Positions 1 through 11,871 of a stretch of 64,000 bases of DNA are shown here, piece after piece. A program made the position numbers and the translations under genes. Within the stretch, counting starts at the first letter, position 1; each line of letters starts with the position of its first letter. This stretch comes from Halomonas sp. TA22 (GTDB taxonomy: Bacteria; Pseudomonadota; Gammaproteobacteria; Pseudomonadales; Halomonadaceae), in assembly GCF_013009075.1 (NCBI RefSeq), contig NZ_CP053108.1, positions 2,170,001-2,234,000 of the forward strand. The letters are read 5' to 3'. The notes under the pieces are model-generated. The model was not told where the DNA came from. It did not search any database and saw only the letters and a list, made by a program, of their open reading frames with translations.

Positions 1-1
1 C

Positions 2-841
2 ACGCTGGTGACGCTTGTGATGTTCGCCGGTGCCCTGTTCGCGCCGTGGATCGCCCCGCAGAACCCCTTCGATCCGCGCCAGCTCGACCTGATCGACGCC
101 TTCACGCCGCCCATGACGACGTCGGACTTCACCGGCAATTTCTACCTGCTGGGCAGCGACAGCCAAGGCCGAGACGTTTTCTCGGCGATCCTCTACGGCT
201 CGCGCATCTCGCTGCTGGTAGGATTCGCTGCGGTGATCTTCGCCCTGGCGCTGGGCACCGCGCTGGGTCTGATGGCGGGGTTTCGCGGCGGCTGGCGCGA
301 CGCACTGATCATGCGCATCGCCGACGTGCAGCTCACCTTCCCGTCGATCCTGATGGCGCTGCTGATCTTCGGTGTGGTGCGCGGCTTCTTGCCGCGCTCG
401 ATGCACGCCGAGGTGGCGATCATCGTGCTGATCGTCGCCATCGGCCTCTCCGACTGGGTGCAGTACGCCCGCGCGGTGCGCGGCGCGACCCTGGTCGAGA
501 AGAGCAAGGAGTACGTGCAGGCGGCGCGGGTGATCGGTTTGCCGGCGCGCAAGATCCTGTTTCAGCACATTCTGCCCAACGTGATGCGTCCGGTGCTGGT
601 GATCGGCACCATCGGCCTGGCGCTGGCGATCATCGCCGAGGCGACGTTGTCGTTTCTGGGCGTCGGCATGCCGGCCACCCAGCCGAGCCTGGGGACCCTG
701 ATCCGGGTCGGCCAGGACTACATGTTCTCCGGAGAGTGGTGGATCCTGCTGTTCCCCGGCCTGGCGCTGCTGATGCTGGCGCTCTCCGTCAACCTGCTGG
801 GAGACTGGTTGCGTGATGTCCTCAACCCAAAACTCCGCTGA
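2..841 (+). CDS. Peptide/nickel-type ABC transporter permease (DppC/OppC family), 5' end cut by window
   Basis: Inner-membrane permease of a binding-protein-dependent importer for oligopeptides, dipeptides or similar solutes. The frame is already open at base 2, and the first possible start (GTG at 8) falls inside the first membrane segment. The true start therefore lies upstream, and about 279 residues are visible. A large extracytoplasmic stretch follows the first segment, then about five membrane segments. The cytoplasmic EAA coupling loop is recognisable near residues 165-190 (AARVIGLPARKILFQHILP). The stop overlaps the start of the following ATPase gene by 26 bases, so the two are translationally linked. 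The partner permease (DppB type) and the binding protein should lie to the left, outside the window. Substrate cannot be told from sequence; family assignment is firm. Confidence 0.9.
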   Translation, partial: TLVTLVMFAGALFAPWIAPQNPFDPRQLDLIDAFTPPMTTSDFTGNFYLLGSDSQGRDVFSAILYGSRISLLVGFAAVIFALALGTALGLMAGFRGGWRDALIMRIADVQLTFPSILMALLIFGVVRGFLPRSMHAEVAIIVLIVAIGLSDWVQYARAVRGATLVEKSKEYVQAARVIGLPARKILFQHILPNVMRPVLVIGTIGLALAIIAEATLSFLGVGMPATQPSLGTLIRVGQDYMFSGEWWILLFPGLALLMLALSVNLLGDWLRDVLNPKLR

Positions 842-1877
842 ACACGGCTTCGCCGAAACCGCCTCGGACACTGCAACGCTCAGCGTGCGGAAACTACGGG
901 TGGAGTTCCCGACCCGCCACGGCACCCTGGTAGCGCTGGATGACGTCTCCTTCGATATCGCCCCCGGCGAAGTGCTTGGCGTGGTCGGCGAATCCGGCGC
1001 CGGCAAGTCGATGACCGGCAATGCGGTGATCCAGCTGCTCGAGCCGCCGGGGCGCATCGCCGGCGGCGAGGTGCATCTGGCCGGGAAGCGCATCGATGAC
1101 CTCGCCGAGGAGGATTTCGTGCCGCTGCGCGGTCGCCATATCGGCATGATCTTCCAGGACCCGCTGACCAGCCTCAACCCGCTGTTCTCGATCGGCGATC
1201 AGTTGATCGAGACGATCCGCACCCATCTGCCGATGGACGAGCGCCAGGCCCGCGAACGGGCACTGGAGCTGCTGCGCGAGGTGGGCATCCCGGCCCCCGA
1301 GACACGCCTTGGCGCCTATCCGCACCAGTTCTCCGGCGGCATGCGCCAGCGTGTGGTGATCGCCCTGGCGCTCGCCGCCGAGCCGGAACTGATCATCGCC
1401 GACGAGCCGACCACGGCACTCGACGTCTCGGTACAGGCGCAGATACTCGCGCTGCTCAAGCGGCTGTGCGCCGAGCGCGGCACCGCGGTAATGCTGGTCA
1501 CCCACGACATGGGGGTGATCGCCGAGACCGCCGACAGGGTGGCGGTGATGTACGCCGGGCGGCTGATCGAGATCGGCCCGGTGACTGCCGTGATTCGCGC
1601 CCCCAAGCATCCCTACAGCGAAGGGCTGATGGCCTCGATCCCCGGTATCGAGCAGACTCGCGAGCGCCTCTACCAAATCGAGGGTTCGATGCCGCGCCTG
1701 GCGGCGATCCCGCCCGGCTGCGCCTTCAACCCGCGCTGCCCGCACGCCCAGCCGCGCTGTCGCAGCGAGCGACCTGACCTGCTGCCGGCAGGGCCGGGCC
1801 TGGCGGCGTGCTGGCTGCACGATCCCATCGACCCGCTACCCCGGCTCGACGCGCAGGAGACACCCCATGCCATCTGA
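816..1877 (+). CDS. Oligopeptide/dipeptide ABC transporter ATP-binding protein, OppD/DppD type
   Basis: Cytoplasmic ATPase that powers the adjoining permease; these importers use two different ATPase subunits, and this is the D type (353 aa). Visible motifs are Walker A GESGAGKS (58-65), Q-loop FQDP near 113, ABC signature SGGMRQR (173-179), Walker B LIIADE (192-197) and switch His230. The C-terminal cysteine-containing extension typical of oligopeptide/dipeptide ATPases is present near residues 298-311 ([14 protein letters not shown]), where some relatives hold an iron-sulfur cluster. ATG at 816 is preferred; a GTG codon lies directly before it at 813. The gene overlaps the upstream permease by 26 bases and the downstream ATPase by 11 bases, a tight operon. 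Confidence 0.92.
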   Translation: MSSTQNSAEHGFAETASDTATLSVRKLRVEFPTRHGTLVALDDVSFDIAPGEVLGVVGESGAGKSMTGNAVIQLLEPPGRIAGGEVHLAGKRIDDLAEEDFVPLRGRHIGMIFQDPLTSLNPLFSIGDQLIETIRTHLPMDERQARERALELLREVGIPAPETRLGAYPHQFSGGMRQRVVIALALAAEPELIIADEPTTALDVSVQAQILALLKRLCAERGTAVMLVTHDMGVIAETADRVAVMYAGRLIEIGPVTAVIRAPKHPYSEGLMASIPGIEQTRERLYQIEGSMPRLAAIPPGCAFNPRCPHAQPRCRSERPDLLPAGPGLAACWLHDPIDPLPRLDAQETPHAI

Positions 1878-2934
1878 CGCTCTCGAGGCTCCTGCCATGC
1901 CGCCACTTTCCGCACAGGGCGCCGTCGCCCAGCCAGACGTCCTGCTCGAGGCGGAGGACCTGGCGCGCCACTTCGATGTCTCCAAGCCCTGGCTCAACCG
2001 GGTGATCGAACGCAGCGAGAAGCTCTCGCTGAAGGCGGTGGACGGCGTGAGCTTCGCCATTCGACGCGGCGAGACCCTTGCCCTGGTCGGCGAGTCCGGC
2101 TGCGGCAAATCCACCGTGGCGCGGCTGATCGTCGGGCTCTACGGACTGTCCCGCGGCCGGCTCACGTTCGATGGCGAGGACATCAGCAACCTCGCCGGGC
2201 GCAGCGGCAAGCAGGCCGCAGCGGTGCGCAAGCGCTTCCAGATGATCTTTCAGGATCCCTACGCCAGCCTCAATCCTCTATGGCGGGTGGGCACCATCAT
2301 CGGCGAACCGCTGCGCTTCTTCCGCCCCGAGATGCGCTCGCTGGACCGCCGCCGGCGGGTCGGCGAGCTGCTCGAACAGGTAGGCCTCTCGGCGATGGAC
2401 GCCAATCGCTACCCGCATGAGTTCTCCGGGGGTCAGCGCCAGCGCATTTCGATTGCCCGGGCACTCGCCAACGAGCCGGAGTTCATGGTCTGCGACGAGC
2501 CCACCTCGGCGCTGGACGTCTCGGTCCAGGCGCAGATCCTCAACCTGATGCGCGATCTGCAGCAGGAGTATGGCCTCACCTACCTGTTCATCAGCCACGA
2601 CATGGCGGTGGTCAAGCACATGGCCGACCGCATCGCGGTGATGTACCTGGGGCGCATCGCCGAGATCGCCCCCGCCGAGCGGCTCTTCGCCGACCCGCGC
2701 CACCCTTACTCGCGCATGCTGCTGGCGGCGGTGCCATCGCTTGAGGGCGCCGGCAAGGAGCGCAGCGTGATCCAGGGCGAGGTACCCAACCCGGTTCATC
2801 CCCCCTCGGGCTGCCCCTTCCACCCGCGCTGCCCGCATGCCAATCAGCGCTGCAAGCGCGAGGTGCCGAGGCTCATCGCGCTGGATGACGGCGGTGAGGT
2901 GGCCTGTCACGGTGTCGAGGAGGGGCGGATCTAG
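1867..2934 (+). CDS. Oligopeptide/dipeptide ABC transporter ATP-binding protein, OppF/DppF type
   Basis: Second ATPase of the same importer (355 aa). Motifs: Walker A GESGCGKS (75-82), Q-loop FQDPYAS near 129, signature SGGQRQR (187-193), Walker B FMVCDE (206-211), and the family C-terminal motif [14 protein letters not shown]. The ATG at 1867 has AGGAG about 8 bases upstream, inside the end of the previous gene. As the last gene of the operon it is followed by convergent trpI with only about 20 bases between the stops; no hairpin terminator is evident there. The D plus F ATPase pair with a C-type permease fits the Opp/Dpp/Nik family, but substrate remains open. Confidence 0.92.
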   Translation: MPSDALEAPAMPPLSAQGAVAQPDVLLEAEDLARHFDVSKPWLNRVIERSEKLSLKAVDGVSFAIRRGETLALVGESGCGKSTVARLIVGLYGLSRGRLTFDGEDISNLAGRSGKQAAAVRKRFQMIFQDPYASLNPLWRVGTIIGEPLRFFRPEMRSLDRRRRVGELLEQVGLSAMDANRYPHEFSGGQRQRISIARALANEPEFMVCDEPTSALDVSVQAQILNLMRDLQQEYGLTYLFISHDMAVVKHMADRIAVMYLGRIAEIAPAERLFADPRHPYSRMLLAAVPSLEGAGKERSVIQGEVPNPVHPPSGCPFHPRCPHANQRCKREVPRLIALDDGGEVACHGVEEGRI

Positions 2935-2955
2935 CCTCGCAACGCCGGATTTCGC

Positions 2956-3861
2956 CTATAACTGGCTGCGCAACCAGTCGGCCAGGCGCGCAGCGCGAGG
3001 ATCACTGTGTCTACGAGGCACCCAGAGCGCCAGGCGCGCTTCGGTTTCCACGAAGCCCCAGGGCGCGATCAGGCGTCCAGCAGCCAAGTCGTCGGCGACC
3101 AGCTGCTGCGGGGCAATGGCGATGCCGAGACCCGCGGTGGCGGCTTCCAGCAGGTAATAGAGGTGCTCGAAGCCCTGAGCGATGCGTAGCTCATGCGTGT
3201 CCAGCCCCTGCGCCCATAGCCATTGCGGCCAGGCCTGTGGCCGCGACAGTGTATGCAGCAAAGGCAGCCCCAGCAGTACCTCGGGCTTGGCGTCGCACAC
3301 GGCACTGAAAACGGGACAGCGAGGACTGACCACCGGGCCGATGCATTCACTGGCCAGCTCGTGGACCTCCATGTCCACCGGCCAAGGGGGCTCGGCGAAC
3401 AGTAGCGTGGCGTCCACACCCAGCCGGCGCGGCTCCAGCTCACCCTCGCTGGTCGAGAGTTGCAGTCGCAGCTCCGGCAATTCACGGTTGAGCCGATCCA
3501 GACGCGGAATGAACCAGCGTGCCAGCAGGCTGCCGGGGCAGCCCAGCACGAACGGCCGCTCCTCGGCCTCGCGGCGCAGGTCGGCACAAGCGCCGCGCAG
3601 CCGCTCGAAAGTTTCGGTGGCCACGTCGCGCAAGCGTATGCCGGCGGTGGTGAGCTTCACACCGCGACCGGCCTTGTCGAACAGGGTCACACCAAGCCGT
3701 TCTTCCAGAACACGGATCTGCCGACTCACGGCGCCATGAGTAACGTGAAGCTCGTCCGCCGCGCGGCTGACACTCTGCAGGCGTGCAGCAGCTTCGAAAG
3801 CACGCAGCGCTTTCAATGGAGGCAGGTCTTGGTGCATGCCACTTGTGAGTTTTTCTGACAT
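2956..3861 (-). CDS. trpI: LysR-family regulator of tryptophan synthase, TrpI
   Basis: DNA-binding activator of trpBA. In Pseudomonas, TrpI senses indoleglycerol phosphate and switches on the divergently transcribed trpBA genes. The protein (301 aa) has an N-terminal winged helix-turn-helix (about residues 14-75, including [16 protein letters not shown]) and a C-terminal substrate-sensing domain. It matches what I recall of Pseudomonas TrpI over long stretches, for instance [14 protein letters not shown] and [13 protein letters not shown]. The divergent position, 75 bases from the trpB start, is the classical trpI-trpBA layout and supports the call. Neither candidate start has a strong ribosome-binding site: ATG at 3861 gives 301 aa, and ATG at 3837 would give the shorter N-terminus seen in Pseudomonas. 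Confidence 0.88.
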   Translation of the reverse strand: MSEKLTSGMHQDLPPLKALRAFEAAARLQSVSRAADELHVTHGAVSRQIRVLEERLGVTLFDKAGRGVKLTTAGIRLRDVATETFERLRGACADLRREAEERPFVLGCPGSLLARWFIPRLDRLNRELPELRLQLSTSEGELEPRRLGVDATLLFAEPPWPVDMEVHELASECIGPVVSPRCPVFSAVCDAKPEVLLGLPLLHTLSRPQAWPQWLWAQGLDTHELRIAQGFEHLYYLLEAATAGLGIAIAPQQLVADDLAAGRLIAPWGFVETEARLALWVPRRHSDPRAARLADWLRSQL

Positions 3862-3876
3862 ATCATGGCAATCTAA

Positions 3877-5957
<2,081 letters not shown>

Positions 5958-6022
5958 AGCGGGCGAGGCGGCGGAACTGCCCGACCTCGACAGCGTGCTT
6001 GCACATACTCGTCATATCTGGG

Positions 6023-6751
6023 TCAGGCACCCTCGCTAGGCAGCGCCCGATAATGCCCATCCCACATCAACACCGCGCCGGCCACGGCACCGGGCAGCAG
6101 GAACAGGTTGGCCAGCGGCAGCCAGGTGATCAGCGTCACCAGCCCGCCGAAGGAGAGCGTCGGCCAGGGGCGCGAGCTCAGCCGGCGGCGCATGTCGGCA
6201 AAGCTCACCTTGTTGTTGTCCATCGGGTAGTCGAGGTAGGTGATCGCCATCACCCAGGCCGAGAAGCTCGCCCACAATAGCGGGGCGACGACGTTGAGCA
6301 GCGGTATCCAGCTGATCACCAGCAGCAGTGCCAGGCGCGGCAAGATATAGGCGAGCTTGACCAGCTCGCGACCGATCGCATCGACCCCAGTCCTCACCAG
6401 GCCACGATCGTCCAGTGGTGGCCGGCCGGTGAGGTGCTCCTCCACCTTGGCGGCGAGAAAACCGTAGAAGGGAGCGGCAATCAGGTGGGTGACCAGGGTG
6501 AAGGTGAAGAACACCATCAACACCAGCGCGACCACGAACAGCGGCCAGATCAGCCACTCCAGCCAGGCAAGCCAGCCCGGTACCATCGCCATCCAGGCCG
6601 CCAGCCACTGGCCGAAATAGCTCAGCACGTAGTTGAGCATCAGCGCGTAGACCACCAGGTTGACCGTCACCGGCACGAACACGTAGCGCCGCAGGCCGCG
6701 GGCATAGACCAGCCGCGTGCCGCGAGTGAGAGCCGTCAGGGCATCGAGCAT
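6023..6751 (-). CDS. cysZ: Sulfate transporter CysZ
   Basis: Inner-membrane protein of the EI24/CysZ family that brings sulfate into the cell for cysteine synthesis. The 242-aa product has several hydrophobic stretches: roughly residues 20-45, 58-85, 125-165 and 200-225. It carries the family segment APFYGFLAAKVEEHLTG and ends in hydrophobic ITWLPLANLFLLPGAVAGA. ATG at 6751 is chosen because GAGAGGA lies 4-5 bases upstream; an in-frame TTG at 6766 is the alternative. No sulfur genes adjoin it: phoU is upstream on the same strand (63 bases away) and trpA is convergent, so its grouping here is positional only. Confidence 0.88.
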   Translation of the reverse strand: MLDALTALTRGTRLVYARGLRRYVFVPVTVNLVVYALMLNYVLSYFGQWLAAWMAMVPGWLAWLEWLIWPLFVVALVLMVFFTFTLVTHLIAAPFYGFLAAKVEEHLTGRPPLDDRGLVRTGVDAIGRELVKLAYILPRLALLLVISWIPLLNVVAPLLWASFSAWVMAITYLDYPMDNNKVSFADMRRRLSSRPWPTLSFGGLVTLITWLPLANLFLLPGAVAGAVLMWDGHYRALPSEGA

Positions 6752-6814
6752 TGCATCCTCTCTCAAGCGATTCCTGTGGGCGTACGATACGCGCCCCGGC
6801 TCGGTGAGGATATC

Positions 6815-7543
6815 CTAGCGGCGCTGCTTGATGACCTCCTCGTCGAGCTCGTCGGGATCGAGGTGACGAATGTCCAGCCCCTTGACCAGATAGACCACGT
6901 ATTCGGCGACATTGTCGGCATGATCGCCGATCCGCTCCAGCGCGCGCAGCACCCACATCACGCTGAGAATCGAGCTGATCGAGCGCGGGTCCTCCATCAT
7001 GAAGGTCATCAGCGAGCGCATCGCGGTGGTGTACTCGCCATCCACGGCCTCGTCCTCGTGGACCACTTCCAGTGCCAGGTCGATATCGAAGCGGGCAAAG
7101 GCGGTCAGCGCGTCGCGGACCATCTTGCGCACATGCTCGCTGATATGGCGCACCTCGACGAAGCCCTTGGAGCCGCTGCTGTTCTCGGCCAGCAGCAGGG
7201 CGTTGCGAGCGATCTTGCTGGCCTCGTCGCCGATGCGCTCAAGATCGGAGGTCGCTCGGATCACCGCCAGCACCAGGCGCAGGTCGGAGGCCGCTGGCTG
7301 GCGGCGCGCCAGGATACGCGTGCACTCGTCGTCGATCTTGATCTGCATGGCATTGACCGAACGATCGTTGTCGCGCACCCGCTCGGCCAGCCGGCTGTCG
7401 CCATCGAGCAGCGCCGCCACGGCATCCTGTACCTGCTTCTCGACCAGCCCGCCCATCGCCATCAGGTGGGTCTTTAGCTCTTCCAGTTCATGGTTGAACT
7501 GCTTGGAGATGTGCTGGCTATGCGTATCACTGGTGATATCCAT
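6815..7543 (-). CDS. phoU: Phosphate signalling protein PhoU
   Basis: Cytoplasmic, peripheral-membrane regulator that couples the state of the Pst transporter to the PhoR/PhoB two-component system and limits phosphate uptake. At 242 aa it has the expected length, with two tandem PhoU three-helix repeats (about residues 20-110 and 120-220). These carry the repeated metal-binding patterns LERIGDEASKIA and LERIGDHADNVAE. ATG at 7543 has AGGAGG five bases upstream. It is the last gene of pstSCAB-phoU, 24 bases after pstB. phoB and phoR are not in the window. Confidence 0.96.
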   Translation of the reverse strand: MDITSDTHSQHISKQFNHELEELKTHLMAMGGLVEKQVQDAVAALLDGDSRLAERVRDNDRSVNAMQIKIDDECTRILARRQPAASDLRLVLAVIRATSDLERIGDEASKIARNALLLAENSSGSKGFVEVRHISEHVRKMVRDALTAFARFDIDLALEVVHEDEAVDGEYTTAMRSLMTFMMEDPRSISSILSVMWVLRALERIGDHADNVAEYVVYLVKGLDIRHLDPDELDEEVIKQRR

Positions 7544-7567
7544 GTAACCTCCTGACGACCCGCGGGC

Positions 7568-8389
7568 TCAGCCCATGCGGCCGGTGATGTAGTTTTCGGT
7601 CCGCGCCAGGCGCGGGTTGGTGAAGACGCGGTCGGTGGCGCCATATTCGACCAGCTCGCCACCGTGCAGAAAGGCGGTGTAGTCCGAGACTCGCGCCGCC
7701 TGCTGCATGTTGTGGGTGACCAGGATCAGCGTCAGCTGCGACTTGAGATTCCTGATCAGCTCCTCGATCTTGAGCGTCGAGATCGGGTCCAGCGCCGAGG
7801 CGGGTTCGTCGAGCAGCAGCACGTCGGGCTGCACCGCCAGGGTCCGGGCAATCACCAGACGCTGCTGCTGTCCGCCCGAGAGCGTCCATGCCGACTCATG
7901 GAGGCGATCCTTGACCTCGTCCCACAGCGCCGCCGACTGCAGTGCCCACTCCACCACCTCGTCACGCTGGCGCTTCTTGAGCTTCACCTGTAAACGCAAT
8001 CCGAAGGCGACATTCTCGTAGATCGACATCGGAAACGGATTGGGCGTCTGAAATACCATGCCCACCCGCCGCCTGAGCTCCGCCACGCGCACCGCAGGGG
8101 CGTGGATATCCTCACCCTCGAGCAGGATCCGGCCGCCACGCTCGACCTCCTCGTTGAGGTCGTGGAGCCGGTTGAGCGCGCGCAGCAGCGTCGATTTCCC
8201 GCACCCCGAGGGGCCGATGAAGGCAGTGACCCGATGGCGCGCCACGCTGAGCGTCAGGTCGCGCAGCGCCACCTTGTCGCCATAGGCCAAGGTCAGGCCG
8301 TCGATCTCCAGGCAGCGCTCCCGGGGATCGATCTCGATCACCGCGTCGCGCGTCGCCCGGGCGACGCTGTCGGTATGAGCCGCAAGCAC
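7568..8389 (-). CDS. pstB: Phosphate ABC transporter ATP-binding protein PstB
   Basis: ATPase of the high-affinity phosphate importer. The 273-aa protein has Walker [10 protein letters not shown] (59-67), Q-loop FQTPNPFP near 113, signature LSGGQQQR (170-177) and Walker B LLLDE (191-195). The FQTPNPFP and [10 protein letters not shown] segments are diagnostic for PstB. The start is GTG at 8389, with GGAG rather far upstream (11 bases), so initiation may rely on coupling with pstA, whose stop is 14 bases away. An N-terminal extension of about 25 residues precedes the first beta strand, longer than in Escherichia coli. Confidence 0.95.
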   Translation of the reverse strand: MLAAHTDSVARATRDAVIEIDPRERCLEIDGLTLAYGDKVALRDLTLSVARHRVTAFIGPSGCGKSTLLRALNRLHDLNEEVERGGRILLEGEDIHAPAVRVAELRRRVGMVFQTPNPFPMSIYENVAFGLRLQVKLKKRQRDEVVEWALQSAALWDEVKDRLHESAWTLSGGQQQRLVIARTLAVQPDVLLLDEPASALDPISTLKIEELIRNLKSQLTLILVTHNMQQAARVSDYTAFLHGGELVEYGATDRVFTNPRLARTENYITGRMG

Positions 8390-8403
8390 GATATGCCGAT
8401 CTC

Positions 8404-9996
8404 CTAACGTGGCAGCGCGCCATGGCGCGCCTTGAGATGATGCCGCAGAAAGATTGCAGTCAGGTTAAGCACTACGATCACCATGACCAGCAGCAGCGCC
8501 GTGGCATAGACCAGCGGCAGTGCCGCCTCGACATCGGCGCTATGAAAGCCGACATCGAAGATGTGATAGCCCAGATGCATGAATTTCCTCTCGAGGTGGA
8601 GATAGGGAAACTCGCCATCCACCGGCACTTGGGGCGCCAGCTTGGCCACCCCTACCAGCATCAGCGGCGCCACCTCCCCGGCGGCGCGAGCGATGGCCAG
8701 GATCACCCCGGTCATCATCGCTGGCAGCGCCATCGGCAACACCACGCGCTTGAGCATCTCCAACCGCGTGGCCCCCAGGGCCAGCGCCCCCTCGCGCTGG
8801 TGGGCGGGAATTCGCGCAAGGCCCTCCTCGGTGGCGACGATCACCACCGGCAGGGTCAGCAGCGCCAGGGTCAGCGAAGCCCACAGCAAGCCGCCGGTCC
8901 CGAAGGTCGGCGATGGCAGGGTATCGCTGAAGAACCACTCATCCAGCGTACCGCCAATGCCATAGACGAACACCCCAAGCCCGAATACGCCGTAGACGAT
9001 CGACGGCACCCCGGCCAGGTTGCGAACGCCGATGCGCACCAGCCGTGTCAGCCGCCCTTGGTGGGCGATCTCATTGAGATAGACCGCCGCCAGCACGCCA
9101 AACGGCGTCACCAGCAGCGACATCAACAGCACCATCAGCACGGTGCCGAAGATCGCCGGCCATACCCCGCCTGCGGTGTTGGCGGCTCGCGGCCCTTGGG
9201 AGAGAAATTGCCAGACCCCACGGCTCCAGGCGGCCAGCTTGGCGGACAGGCTCATGGCATTGGGGCGGCTCAGCGCAAGCACCCCCTCCAGCGGCTGCAC
9301 GTAGCGATGGCCCTCGACACTGGTCAGCTCCACGGCGTCGCGGGCCATCTGTGCCTGCACTTCCAGTACCTGGGCATTGGCCGCCGCCAGCGCCGCCTCC
9401 AGCGAGTGGCGTACGTCCTCTCGCTCACTGCCGCTCGCCCCCAGCTCACCCAGTCTGCGCACCAGCGGCATCACCTCGGCGTCGCGCAGCGCATCGCGCT
9501 CCTCTCGCAGCCGCTCCAGGCGCTGCATGCGAGCCTGCAATGCCTCCCAGAGCGCCTCGTCATCGGCGAGCGCGAGCGGTTCGCCCTGCTCGAGCAGGGC
9601 TAGCGGACGGCCGATGAACTCCCCCCAGCGGCGCCGCTCGACGACCACCAGCTCACGCGGTAGGCGCTCTTCGATGATGGTCTCGATATCGACCCAGCGC
9701 CAGTTGGCGCCATGCCACTCGCGATTGCCGGTACGGTAGAGTCGTTCGCGACGCGACGCGGCGCCGGCAAGCGTTTCCTCGCGTATTCGCTGTCCGGCAA
9801 AGTGGCTACCATCGCCAAGCTCGACCAGATGCACCGATGCCGGCCAGAAGTGGGCAAGGCCGCGGCCGGCAAGCAACGCCAGCAGAGTGATCACCATCAG
9901 CAACGACAGCGCCACGCTGCCTGCGGCAAGCCAGGGCCAGGGGCCTTCGCCTCGCGGCAAGCGCAGCCGGCCGCCAATGGTCGGTCGCGCCATCAT
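8404..9996 (-). CDS. pstA: Phosphate ABC transporter permease PstA, long form
   Basis: Second permease of the phosphate importer. At 530 aa it is far longer than the roughly 300-aa E. coli PstA. Residues 21-43 form a first membrane segment. About 230 extracytoplasmic residues follow, with a predicted coiled coil near 148-225 rich in Leu, Arg and Glu ([19 protein letters not shown]). The classical permease core runs from about 283 to 525. This long form is known in several gammaproteobacteria. The start ATG at 9996 overlaps the pstC stop as ATGA. The frame stays open to 10644 over pstC, but that is a shadow. Proline and alanine turns in [14 protein letters not shown] mark the EAA loop. Confidence 0.93.
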   Translation of the reverse strand: MMARPTIGGRLRLPRGEGPWPWLAAGSVALSLLMVITLLALLAGRGLAHFWPASVHLVELGDGSHFAGQRIREETLAGAASRRERLYRTGNREWHGANWRWVDIETIIEERLPRELVVVERRRWGEFIGRPLALLEQGEPLALADDEALWEALQARMQRLERLREERDALRDAEVMPLVRRLGELGASGSEREDVRHSLEAALAAANAQVLEVQAQMARDAVELTSVEGHRYVQPLEGVLALSRPNAMSLSAKLAAWSRGVWQFLSQGPRAANTAGGVWPAIFGTVLMVLLMSLLVTPFGVLAAVYLNEIAHQGRLTRLVRIGVRNLAGVPSIVYGVFGLGVFVYGIGGTLDEWFFSDTLPSPTFGTGGLLWASLTLALLTLPVVIVATEEGLARIPAHQREGALALGATRLEMLKRVVLPMALPAMMTGVILAIARAAGEVAPLMLVGVAKLAPQVPVDGEFPYLHLERKFMHLGYHIFDVGFHSADVEAALPLVYATALLLVMVIVVLNLTAIFLRHHLKARHGALPR

Positions 9997-11801
9997 GACA
10001 CGCCACCCAGACGCTGGTAGCGGCGCTTGAGCCTGCCGCGCACCACCTCGGCCAGGGTATTGACGCAGAAGGTGAAGACGAACAGCAGCAAGGCGCTCAG
10101 CAGCAGCAGCCGGTAATGGGTGCCGCCCACCACGGCTTCGGGAAGCTCGATGGCAATATTGGCCGACAGAGTGCGCATGCCCTCCAGCGGGCTGAGCGCC
10201 ATGATCGCCGTATTGCCGGTGGCCATCAGCACGATCATGGTCTCCCCCACCGCACGCCCGGCACCGATCATCACCGCCGAGAAGATCCCCGGGCTTGCCG
10301 CCGGCAACACCACCTTCCACAGTGTCTGCCAGCGTGTCGCGCCCAGTGCCTGGGCACCCTCGCCGAGAGTTGCCGGCACGCCGGAGAGGGCGTCCTCGGC
10401 CAGGGCATAGATCGTCGGTATCACCGCGAAGCCCATCGCCAGACCCACGATCATCGCATTGCGACTGGCGTAGTCGAGCCCGAAGGCGACGTGCAGCCAG
10501 CCACGCAAGTCGCCGTTGAAGAACGTACGCTCGAGCCCGGGCGAGGCCCACATCGCCAGCACTACCAGCAGCGCCAGCCATGGCACGAGCCATACCCCGG
10601 CCCAGCCCAGCGGCAGGCGCTGGCGCCAGCGGGGCGAGAGCCATGACCAGAGCCAGCCCCCCAGCAGCATGCCCAGCGGCAGCACCAGCAGCAGCGAAAA
10701 GGCGCCGACGAGCTGGCGCTCCACATAGGGGGCCAGCACCAGCCCGGCGATGAAGCCGATCACCACGCCGGGCAGCGCCTCCATCAGTTCGAGCATCGGC
10801 TTGATCCGGTGGCGCAGGCCACGCGACATGAAGCAGGCCGAGTGCACCGCGGTACCCAGCGCCAGGGGGATGGCGAACAGCAGCGCGTAGCCGGCCGCCT
10901 TGAGCGTGCCCCAGGCCAGCGGCGCCAGGCCGAAGCGCGCTTCGTTATCGGTGCTGGCGACGCTCGCCTGCCAGCGATGCTGGGCCTCGCCATGCCCCTC
11001 GTAGTGCTGGGGCCGCCACAGGGTGCGCCAGCTCACCTCGCCATGGGCATCATTGATCGTCAGGCGCTCGACGCGCTCCCCCTCCGACCACAGCAGGCGG
11101 CCGTTGGCATCAAGGCCCAGTGGCGCTCCTGCCGGTGCCGGCCCCGACCAGCGCAGTCCACTCAGCGACTGATAAAGCGACAGATGACCGGCCAGGTCCC
11201 AGGCCAGAAACTGCCGTTCAGGCAGGGCGATCAGCTGTCGAATGGGCGTTGTCCCCGTGGTGGCGTAGCGTTCGGCCAGCACCGGCAGTGGCGAATCGGG
11301 GGCGCTCACCCAGCGCTGCACGCCGCCGGCATCGTCACCGACGATCAGCGTCGGGCCGCCGCTCAGCAGTGTCAGCGCAGTGATCTGCCGACCCGCCTCG
11401 ACCGCCGTCAGGCGTCCTTCCAGCCGCGGTGTCTCTGCCGCGAGGCTGAAGCGCACAAGCTCCCTCCCAGCGGCCAGCCACAGCGCGTTGTGACCCAGCG
11501 CGGCCGGCACGGTGTCACCAGGACCGGCAAGCCCCGTGGCGACGGCAAGCCGAGAGGCCTCCTGCCAGGGGCGCTCAGCCGACAACTCGCCAACCATTGT
11601 TGCCTCCGCAGTGACCTCGCTTGTCGTCACCTTGGCGGGGGCGAACAGCGGCACCACCTCGACCGCCAAAAACACACCGATCGCCAGCACCGCCGCGATC
11701 ACGCCAACGCCGCAAGCGGTAATCAACCAGGTCGCCAGCCGGTCGCGGCCGTGGCGAAAACGGTGGCGGAGTCGGGCCGCAGAGGTGGAGACATCGATCA
11801 T
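9993..11801 (-). CDS. pstC: Phosphate ABC transporter permease PstC, long form with inserted extracytoplasmic domain
   Basis: First permease of the phosphate importer. The 602-aa protein is about twice the length of E. coli PstC. Residues 24-50 form one membrane helix. Residues about 60-290 form a soluble insert with repeated short strand patterns (ALWLAAGRELVRFSL, PTLIVGDDAGGVQRW, QFLAWDLAGHLSLYQ) that look like beta-propeller blades. The six-helix permease core follows, with EAA-loop segment GATRWQTLWKVVLPAA. The start is uncertain: an open frame reaches a TTG at 11849, but the Pho-box promoter at 11838-11871 would start transcription near 11831. ATG at 11801, which leaves a leader of about 30 bases, is therefore preferred. 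The stop overlaps pstA (ATGA). Confidence 0.9.
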   Translation of the reverse strand: MIDVSTSAARLRHRFRHGRDRLATWLITACGVGVIAAVLAIGVFLAVEVVPLFAPAKVTTSEVTAEATMVGELSAERPWQEASRLAVATGLAGPGDTVPAALGHNALWLAAGRELVRFSLAAETPRLEGRLTAVEAGRQITALTLLSGGPTLIVGDDAGGVQRWVSAPDSPLPVLAERYATTGTTPIRQLIALPERQFLAWDLAGHLSLYQSLSGLRWSGPAPAGAPLGLDANGRLLWSEGERVERLTINDAHGEVSWRTLWRPQHYEGHGEAQHRWQASVASTDNEARFGLAPLAWGTLKAAGYALLFAIPLALGTAVHSACFMSRGLRHRIKPMLELMEALPGVVIGFIAGLVLAPYVERQLVGAFSLLLVLPLGMLLGGWLWSWLSPRWRQRLPLGWAGVWLVPWLALLVVLAMWASPGLERTFFNGDLRGWLHVAFGLDYASRNAMIVGLAMGFAVIPTIYALAEDALSGVPATLGEGAQALGATRWQTLWKVVLPAASPGIFSAVMIGAGRAVGETMIVLMATGNTAIMALSPLEGMRTLSANIAIELPEAVVGGTHYRLLLLSALLLFVFTFCVNTLAEVVRGRLKRRYQRLGGVS

Positions 11802-11853
11802 GAACGGCCCAGGAGCAGGAGTGGGTGCATGATCAGAAAAGTAAGGCAATTGG

Positions 11854-11871
11854 ATGACAGTTGCATGACAT
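11854..11871 (-). promoter_or_regulatory. Pho box upstream of pstC
   Basis: Read on the minus strand the site is ATGTCAT GCAA CTGTCAT: two 7-base direct repeats with a 4-base spacer, matching the PhoB consensus (CTGTCAT-N4-CTGTCAT) at 13 of 14 repeat positions. Ten bases further downstream is a weak -10 element, TACTTT (11843-11838), the spacing expected for PhoB-activated promoters that lack a -35. It overlaps the pstS stop codon, so it would drive pstC-pstA-pstB-phoU independently of pstS. Confidence 0.75.

Noticed and set aside
9997-10644. Open frame extending pstA upstream by 216 codons
   Set aside because: It lies over the well-supported pstC gene in another frame; the ATGA overlap at 9993-9996 gives the real pstA start.
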